Assembly: GCF_030731085.1 (NCBI RefSeq)
Contig: NZ_JASNFN010000013.1
Span: forward strand, 62,001-126,000
Length of the DNA: 64,000 nt
Reading direction: 5' to 3'
Origin: Blastococcus carthaginiensis
GTDB taxonomy: Bacteria > Actinomycetota > Actinomycetes > Mycobacteriales > Geodermatophilaceae
Shown here: positions 59,536 to 64,000 of the stretch, piece by piece
Position numbering within the stretch: position 1 is the first letter of the stretch
Layout: the number at the start of each line of letters is the position of its first letter
Translations under genes and position numbers: made by a program
Notes under the pieces: model-generated
Told to the model about the DNA's origin: nothing
Seen by the model: the letters and a program-made list of their open reading frames with translations, nothing else
Databases searched by the model: none

Positions 59536-60747
59536 GTGCGCGATGCGGTCATCTGCGAGCCCCTGCGGACGCCGGTCGGCGGGTTCGGGGGCTCGCTGCG
59601 CGACGTCCCCGTCCAGGAGCTGGCGGCGACGGTGATCCGTGCACTCCTGGAGCGCACCGGGCTGCCGCCCGAGTCGGTGGACGACGTCCTGCTCGGCCAC
59701 TGCTACCCGACGATGGACGCGCCGGCCCTCGGCCGGGTCGCCGCCCTCGACGCGGGCCTGCCGGTGACGGCCTCGGGCCTCCAGGTCGACCGCCGATGCG
59801 GCTCGGGGCTGCAGGCGGTCGTCTACGCGGCGCTGCAGGTGCGGTCCGGCGCCTCCGACGTCGTCCTCGCCGGTGGCGCCGAGTCGATGAGCAACGCGCC
59901 GTTCTACTCGACCGCCATGCGCTGGGGCGTCAAGCCCGGGCCCGGCGTGCTGCTGGAGGACGGGCTGGCCCGCGGCCGGGTCACCGCCGGCGGGCAGAAC
60001 CACCCCGTGCCCGGCGGGATGCTGGAGACCGCGGAGAACGTCCGGCGCGACTACGGCATCGGCCGCCAGGAGCAGGACGAGTACGCCGTCCGCAGCCACC
60101 AGCGGGCCGCGGCCGCCACCGCCGAGGGGCGGTTCGCCGATGAGATCGTGCCGGTGACCGTCAAGCACCGGAAGGGCGAGACCGTCGTCGACCGCGACGA
60201 GCACATCCGCCCTGACTCCACGGTGGAGACCCTCGCCAAGCTCCGCCCGATCCTCGGCAAGAACGACCCCGACGCCACCGTCACCGCGGGCAACGCCTCC
60301 GGGCAGAACGATGGCGCCGCCGTCGCCATCGTCACCCACCCGGAGAAGGCCGCCGAGCTCGGCCTGCGGCCGCTGGCCCGCCTGGTGTCCTTCGGGGTGG
60401 GCGGGGTGCCGCCGAAGACCATGGGCATCGGCCCGGTGCCGGCCACCGCCAAGGCGCTCGCCCAGGCCGACCTCAAGCTCTCCGACGTCGACCTCATCGA
60501 GCTCAACGAGGCGTTCGCCAGCCAGGTGCTCGCCGTCGCCAAGGAGTGGGGCTTCACCGACTCCGACTGGGAGCGCACCAACGTCAACGGCTCGGGCATC
60601 TCGCTGGGCCACCCGGTGGGCGCGACCGGGGGCCGGATCCTGGCCACGCTGCTGCGCGAGATGGACCGCCGCGGCGCCCGCTACGGCCTCGAGACGATGT
60701 GCATCGGCGGCGGGCAGGGCCTCGCCGCGCTGTTCGAGCGCGTCTGA
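59536..60747 (+). CDS. acetyl-CoA acetyltransferase (thiolase)
   Basis: A 403-residue thiolase with all three catalytic blocks: acylated Cys in VDRRCGSGLQAV, NEAFA with GHPVGATGG His, and the second Cys in CIGGGQG. GAESMSNAPF is a family marker. It condenses two acetyl-CoA to acetoacetyl-CoA or works in reverse. GTG 59536 after GAGGAGGA. An SDR reductase follows 46 bases later. Confidence 0.92.
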   Translation: MRDAVICEPLRTPVGGFGGSLRDVPVQELAATVIRALLERTGLPPESVDDVLLGHCYPTMDAPALGRVAALDAGLPVTASGLQVDRRCGSGLQAVVYAALQVRSGASDVVLAGGAESMSNAPFYSTAMRWGVKPGPGVLLEDGLARGRVTAGGQNHPVPGGMLETAENVRRDYGIGRQEQDEYAVRSHQRAAAATAEGRFADEIVPVTVKHRKGETVVDRDEHIRPDSTVETLAKLRPILGKNDPDATVTAGNASGQNDGAAVAIVTHPEKAAELGLRPLARLVSFGVGGVPPKTMGIGPVPATAKALAQADLKLSDVDLIELNEAFASQVLAVAKEWGFTDSDWERTNVNGSGISLGHPVGATGGRILATLLREMDRRGARYGLETMCIGGGQGLAALFERV

Positions 60748-60793
60748 GCGAGACTCCGTCCGACCGTCCCACCGAACCGAGGAGCGCTGCCGC

Positions 60794-61564
60794 ATGACCA
60801 CGTCCCCCACCGGTTCCGCCCGCGTCGCGATCGTCACCGGAGCCGCCCGCGGCATCGGTGCGGCCACCGCGCTGCGGCTGGCCCAGGACGGCTTCGCCAT
60901 CGCGGTGATCGACCTGAAGGAGGACGACGCCCGCGGCACCGTCGAGGCGATCGAGGCCGCCGGCGGCCGGGCGCTGGCCGTGGGGGCCGACGTCGGTGAC
61001 GCCGAGCAGGTGCAGGCGGCCGTCGACCGGATCGCCGCGGAGCTCGGCCCGCCGGTGGTGCTGGTGAACAACGCCGGGGTCACCCGGGACAACATGCTGT
61101 TCAAGATGAGCGATGCCGACTGGGACGTGGTCATGCACGTGCACCTGCGCGGCTCGTTCCTCATGACCCGCGCCGCCCAGAAGCACATGATCGACCAGAA
61201 GTGGGGGCGCATCGTCAACCTGTCGAGCACCTCCGCGCTGGGCAACCGCGGCCAGGCCAACTACGCGACGGCGAAGGCCGGCCTGCAGGGCTTCACCAAG
61301 ACCCTCGCCATCGAGCTGGGCAAGTTCGGCGTCACCGCCAACGCGATCGCGCCGGGCTTCATCCAGACCGAGATGACCAAGGCCACCGCGGAGCGCATCG
61401 GCGAGGACTGGGAGTCCTACGTGCAGAAGCGCGCGGCGGCGATCCCGGTCGCGCGCGCCGGCGTGCCGGAGGACATCGCGCACACCGTGTCCTTCTTCGT
61501 CAGCGAGGGCGCGGGGTTCGTCTCCGGGCAGGTCGTCTACGTCGCCGGCGGTCCGCGCACCTAG
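60794..61564 (+). CDS. FabG/PhaB-like 3-ketoacyl reductase (SDR)
   Basis: 256 residues. Cofactor motif TGAARGIGAATALRL, VNNAGVTRDNMLFKM, catalytic Ser in NLSSTSA, YATAK and the C-terminal VSGQVVYVAGGP. TRDNMLFKM is typical of FabG and acetoacetyl-CoA reductases. Paired with the thiolase it would make 3-hydroxybutyryl-CoA, but no PHA synthase is adjacent, so beta-oxidation or another acyl pathway is equally possible. Confidence 0.9.
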   Translation: MTTSPTGSARVAIVTGAARGIGAATALRLAQDGFAIAVIDLKEDDARGTVEAIEAAGGRALAVGADVGDAEQVQAAVDRIAAELGPPVVLVNNAGVTRDNMLFKMSDADWDVVMHVHLRGSFLMTRAAQKHMIDQKWGRIVNLSSTSALGNRGQANYATAKAGLQGFTKTLAIELGKFGVTANAIAPGFIQTEMTKATAERIGEDWESYVQKRAAAIPVARAGVPEDIAHTVSFFVSEGAGFVSGQVVYVAGGPRT

Positions 61565-61628
61565 GACCGCGTCACGCAACCTTCGACTGGGTCAAGCTGG
61601 GCCGGCTAGCGCTTCGCGTCAGGACAGT

Positions 61629-61675
61629 GTGCGCAGACGCGCCATTCCCGTGCCGAAAACTGACCATCTGCGCAC
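61629..61675. repeat. AT-richer inverted repeat
   Basis: GTGCGCAGA (61629-61637) and TCTGCGCAC (61667-61675) flank a 29-base centre containing CCGTGCCGAAAACTG, less GC-rich than its surroundings. It lies between the reductase and the converging DUF1206 gene. It could be a terminator or a small repeat element. The rest of 61565-61742 shows no gene. Confidence 0.4.
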
Positions 61676-61742
61676 TCCGTCGCCATCAGCGGCGGTCTCG
61701 GGAAGGCAGCCGCCAGGCAGGCGAACGTTGACGGCCGCAGTA

Positions 61743-62621
61743 CTAGGACGAGGGATCGCGGTCGGGGTACCGCGCGCGGGCGAGGGCGTAGACCCCGAAC
61801 GCCGCGAACCCGGCCGCGACACCGCCGAGCAGCCACGGCCCGGCGCCCACTCCCGCGATCGCGGTCATCGCGCCGTCCAGGCCGGTCGCGGTCGAGACGT
61901 CGTGCGAGGCGGCCGCCTGCCACAGCAGGACGCCGACCAGTGCGAAGGCGACGCCCTTCGCCAGGTACCCGATCCGCCCCAGCACCTCGATCGCCGGCTC
62001 CCAGCGGTCGGGGGCCGCGGGAAGGTCGATGTCGCGCATGAAGCCGCCGGTGCAGCCGCGCACGAACGTGTAGATCCCGACGGCGACCACCCCGGCGGCG
62101 ACCGCGCTGATGAGGACCGCCCCACCGGGGATCAGCAGCGTCTCCTCGGTCAGCTCGCGCAGCCGTTCGTCGGCCTCGTACTCGAACCCGAGGGCGAACA
62201 ACAGCGCGGTCAGCCCGAGGATGCCGTACACCGCACCCTTGGCCAGGCACTTGGCGCAGACGACGGCGGTGCGCACCCGGTGCTCGCCGTCCAGCAGCCC
62301 GTGCCACCAGAGCAGCACCTCTGCGGCCTGCCAGACGGCCAGCGACAGCATGCCCAGGCCGATCGCGACCAGCAGCAGCCGCCCGCCGGGCCCACCGGCG
62401 ACCGTGAGCAGCGCGCCGGTCTGGTCGGGGTCGGCGCCGCGCAGCCCCATTGCCATGCGCACCGCGAGCGCGGCGATGAGCAGGTGCATCGCCCCGTAGG
62501 CGATGAGGCCGGCGCGGGCGAGGTGGACCAGCACCGGGTGGTCGGTGACCCGGCGGATCCGGACGACGACGTCGTGGAGGCGGTGGGCCAGCGCCCGGAC
62601 CGAGGGCGCCGGCGGGCTCAC
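61743..62621 (-). CDS. DUF1206 membrane protein (second of a tandem pair)
   Basis: 292 residues with six membrane helices arranged as three two-helix DUF1206 repeats: RAGLIAYGAMHLLIAALAVRM, then LAKGAVYGILGLTALLFALG, then IGYLAKGVAFALVGVLLWQA. Function unknown. GTG 62621 overlaps the upstream paralogue's stop by 4 bases. Ends with ARARYPDRDPSS, like VRARYPERT of its neighbour. Confidence 0.88.
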   Translation of the reverse strand: MSPPAPSVRALAHRLHDVVVRIRRVTDHPVLVHLARAGLIAYGAMHLLIAALAVRMAMGLRGADPDQTGALLTVAGGPGGRLLLVAIGLGMLSLAVWQAAEVLLWWHGLLDGEHRVRTAVVCAKCLAKGAVYGILGLTALLFALGFEYEADERLRELTEETLLIPGGAVLISAVAAGVVAVGIYTFVRGCTGGFMRDIDLPAAPDRWEPAIEVLGRIGYLAKGVAFALVGVLLWQAAASHDVSTATGLDGAMTAIAGVGAGPWLLGGVAAGFAAFGVYALARARYPDRDPSS

Positions 62622-63457
62622 GTGCGCTCGGGGTAGCGCGCGCGGACGAAGCAGTAGGCGCCGAAGGCGGCGATCCCGACGGCGATGAGCGTCAGCAGCA
62701 CCGGCCCGGCGGGCGCGGTCAGCACCGCCTGCAGCGCGCCGTCCAGGCCGGACGCCTTGGCGGGGTCGAACGTGACCGCCGCCCACACGAGCAACCCGCC
62801 GACGAGCCCCAGTGCGACCCCCTTGGCGGGGAAGCCGACCTGGCCGAGCCGGGTGACCAGCCGCCGGGCCGAGGCGGAGCAGTCGCTGAGGTCGATCTCC
62901 TCCAGGAAGCGCTTCGTGAGGCCCTTGTGGACGAGGTAGACCGCGACGCCCACGACGACCAGCCCGGCGGCGCCAACCAGCCAGCGGCCGGCGGGCCAGC
63001 CGAAGACGCCGGCGGCGGCCTGCTGCTGGGACCCGCCGCCGGACTGCCCGCCCCCGGTGGCGAACCGGATCGCGAGCACGGCCAGGGCGGTGTAGACCAC
63101 CGCCTTGGCTGCCGCCTTCACGGTCTTCTCCACCGCCGTGGTGCGGGCCTTGCCCGACGCGGACCAGCCGTGCCGCCAGCGGAGGATCTCGGCGGCCTGC
63201 CAGAGCGCCAGCGCGACGAGCCCGATGCCGAGCACCCACAGCAGCGGCTCGCCCAGCGGCTGCTCGGCCAGGGTGGCCAGCGCCCGGGACTGGTCGGCCT
63301 GCTCGCCGGCCCGGCCCCAGGCGAGCTGCAGCGCCAGCCAGGCGATGAGCACGTGGACCAGCCCGTAGGCGACCAGCCCCACGCGGGCCAGGTGCTCCAG
63401 GCCGTCGCTGTTCCCGGCCCGGCCCGCGGCCGACCCGGCCCTGTCCTGCACGCTCAT
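62618..63457 (-). CDS. DUF1206 membrane protein (first of a tandem pair)
   Basis: 279 residues, same three-repeat layout: RVGLVAYGLVHVLIAWLALQL, AAKAVVYTALAVLAIRFATG (with a Gly/Ser/Gln-rich loop after it), and VGFPAKGVALGLVGGLLVWAA. ATG 63457 follows AGGAGG. Homologous to the next gene, so the pair is a tandem duplication. No function known. Confidence 0.88.
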   Translation of the reverse strand: MSVQDRAGSAAGRAGNSDGLEHLARVGLVAYGLVHVLIAWLALQLAWGRAGEQADQSRALATLAEQPLGEPLLWVLGIGLVALALWQAAEILRWRHGWSASGKARTTAVEKTVKAAAKAVVYTALAVLAIRFATGGGQSGGGSQQQAAAGVFGWPAGRWLVGAAGLVVVGVAVYLVHKGLTKRFLEEIDLSDCSASARRLVTRLGQVGFPAKGVALGLVGGLLVWAAVTFDPAKASGLDGALQAVLTAPAGPVLLTLIAVGIAAFGAYCFVRARYPERT

Positions 63458-63571
63458 CGCGGTGCCTCCTGCTCCGGCTGCGATGGCGGAGCGCCATGCG
63501 GTGATCAGCGTGGCACGGCCCACGTCCCGGTGCCTCCCCGTCCGGCGTGCGGCGTGGGGGACACTGGGTCC

Positions 63572-64000
63572 GTGGCGAACGGAACCGGAATCCTCTCGGC
63601 CGGCACGGTCAGCGCGGCGACCCCCGAGGTCGCCCGGCGCACCTGGCCGCGGTGGCTGGCGCTGGGTGTGGCGATGATCGCGGTCGCGGTCGTCGCCGTC
63701 GTCTGGGACGCCGGTGCCCGCCTGCTGCTCGGCGGCGTGGGGCTGTTCCTGGCCGCGCGGGGGACGGTCCTGCTCCGGGGTGCCCGCGCCGGCGTCGTCC
63801 CCGGCGAGGTGGCCGGGCGGGCGCGGTCGCTGGGCACGGTGGCCGTGGTGGCCGGGGCCGCGGCCCTCGTCGTCGCAGTCACCTCGGCGTCCCTCGCGGC
63901 GGCGGTCCTCCTCGTCGGCGTCCCCCTGCTGCTCCTCGGCACGTCGCTCGGCCTGCTGGGCCGGGGCGGCGCGGCGAGGCGCGGGGGGCAGGCGCTGCTG
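63572..64000 (+). CDS. membrane protein, truncated by the window edge
   Basis: GTG 63572 opens a frame that stays open to the last base (143 codons). Four hydrophobic segments (WLALGVAMIAVAVVAVVW, LLLGGVGLFLAARG, TVAVVAGAAALVVAVTSASL, AAVLLVGVPLLLLGTSLGLL) make a small integral membrane protein. No family recognised. The 3' end lies outside the window. Confidence 0.7.
   Translation, partial: MANGTGILSAGTVSAATPEVARRTWPRWLALGVAMIAVAVVAVVWDAGARLLLGGVGLFLAARGTVLLRGARAGVVPGEVAGRARSLGTVAVVAGAAALVVAVTSASLAAAVLLVGVPLLLLGTSLGLLGRGGAARRGGQALL

Noticed and set aside
1..64000. tRNA, rRNA, CRISPR arrays, IS elements, prophage genes
   Set aside because: No cloverleaf, spaced direct-repeat array, transposase, integrase or phage structural motif was recognised on reading both strands; a dedicated tRNA/Rfam scan was not possible.

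Overview
The window is 64 kb of very GC-rich actinobacterial chromosome. Almost every third codon position is G or C, GTG starts are common, many genes overlap by 4 bases (GTGA/ATGA), and several genes look leaderless, with a TANNNT-like box 6 to 8 bases before the start codon. Gene content (ROK-regulated sugar operons, MsiK-dependent-type sugar permeases, YbdK-type ligase, a mycothiol-type arsenate reductase, PilZ glycosyltransferase, DUF1206 proteins) fits a Geodermatophilaceae-like soil or stone actinobacterium (Blastococcus, Geodermatophilus or Modestobacter). This is inference from gene content, not a computed placement. No tRNA, rRNA, CRISPR array, insertion sequence or prophage was seen.

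Layout. 0.1-3.2 kb: PQ-loop membrane protein, a glycoside-hydrolase remnant and a secreted M14 carboxypeptidase. 3.5-12.4 kb: an amino-sugar (GlcNAc or chitobiose) island with a ROK repressor, a CUT1 transporter (binding protein and two permeases, no ATPase), a ROK kinase and nagB, facing nagZ-nagA. 12.7-14.2 kb: two very small proteins and an aldo/keto reductase. 14.3-17.0 kb: a four-gene translationally coupled cassette headed by an ESX-like protein and a T7SS-signal-domain protein. 17-20 kb: a cellulose-synthase-like glycosyltransferase with a PilZ domain, DUF4177 and GXWXG proteins. 20-22.5 kb: a divergent arsenic locus (arsR-acr3-arsC / arsI). 22.6-33 kb: mixed metabolism and regulation (coiled-coil protein, DinB/WYL pair, CAP-domain lipoprotein, SDR, GGDEF diguanylate cyclase, YbdK-erythromycin esterase-hydrolase operon, type II NADH dehydrogenase, a hydrolase). 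33.2-37.5 kb: xylose locus (xylB / ROK repressor-62-codon ORF-xylA). 37.5-38.4 kb: cupredoxin lipoprotein and 4-TM partner. 38.5-40.4 kb: a decayed hydrolase, PH-like protein, HTH regulator and DoxX-like protein. 40.6-48.1 kb: a third ROK regulator with a complete CUT2 transporter, an oxidoreductase and a TIM-barrel isomerase. 48-57 kb: phytoene-dehydrogenase-like oxidase, a second cupredoxin/4-TM module, DEAD-box helicase, a GlxA pseudogene, and an ALDH-GMC oxidoreductase operon. 57-64 kb: RsbW-like kinase, STAS antagonist, small proteins, thiolase-reductase pair, tandem DUF1206 proteins and a membrane protein running off the right edge.

How the parts work together. The three ROK repressors each sit beside the sugar genes they most likely control, and GTTGC-type candidate operator words occur at all three systems. 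GGDEF and PilZ proteins offer a local route for c-di-GMP control of an exopolysaccharide synthase. RsbW-like and STAS proteins are partner-switching components.

Most noteworthy. (1) A dispersed intergenic element, seen at 22.5, 48.2 and 53.8 kb, has a hairpin whose stem letters change between copies while pairing and spacing are kept, always followed by a GATCAGG-NNN-CCTGATC palindrome. In two copies a second direct copy of the stem strand changes in step, so alternative hairpins are possible. (2) The T7SS-like cassette ends in two mutually similar accessory proteins of unknown function. (3) A 62-codon ORF is stitched by 4-base overlaps between the xylose repressor and xylA. (4) A cupredoxin/4-TM module is duplicated. 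(5) Several genes are visibly decaying.
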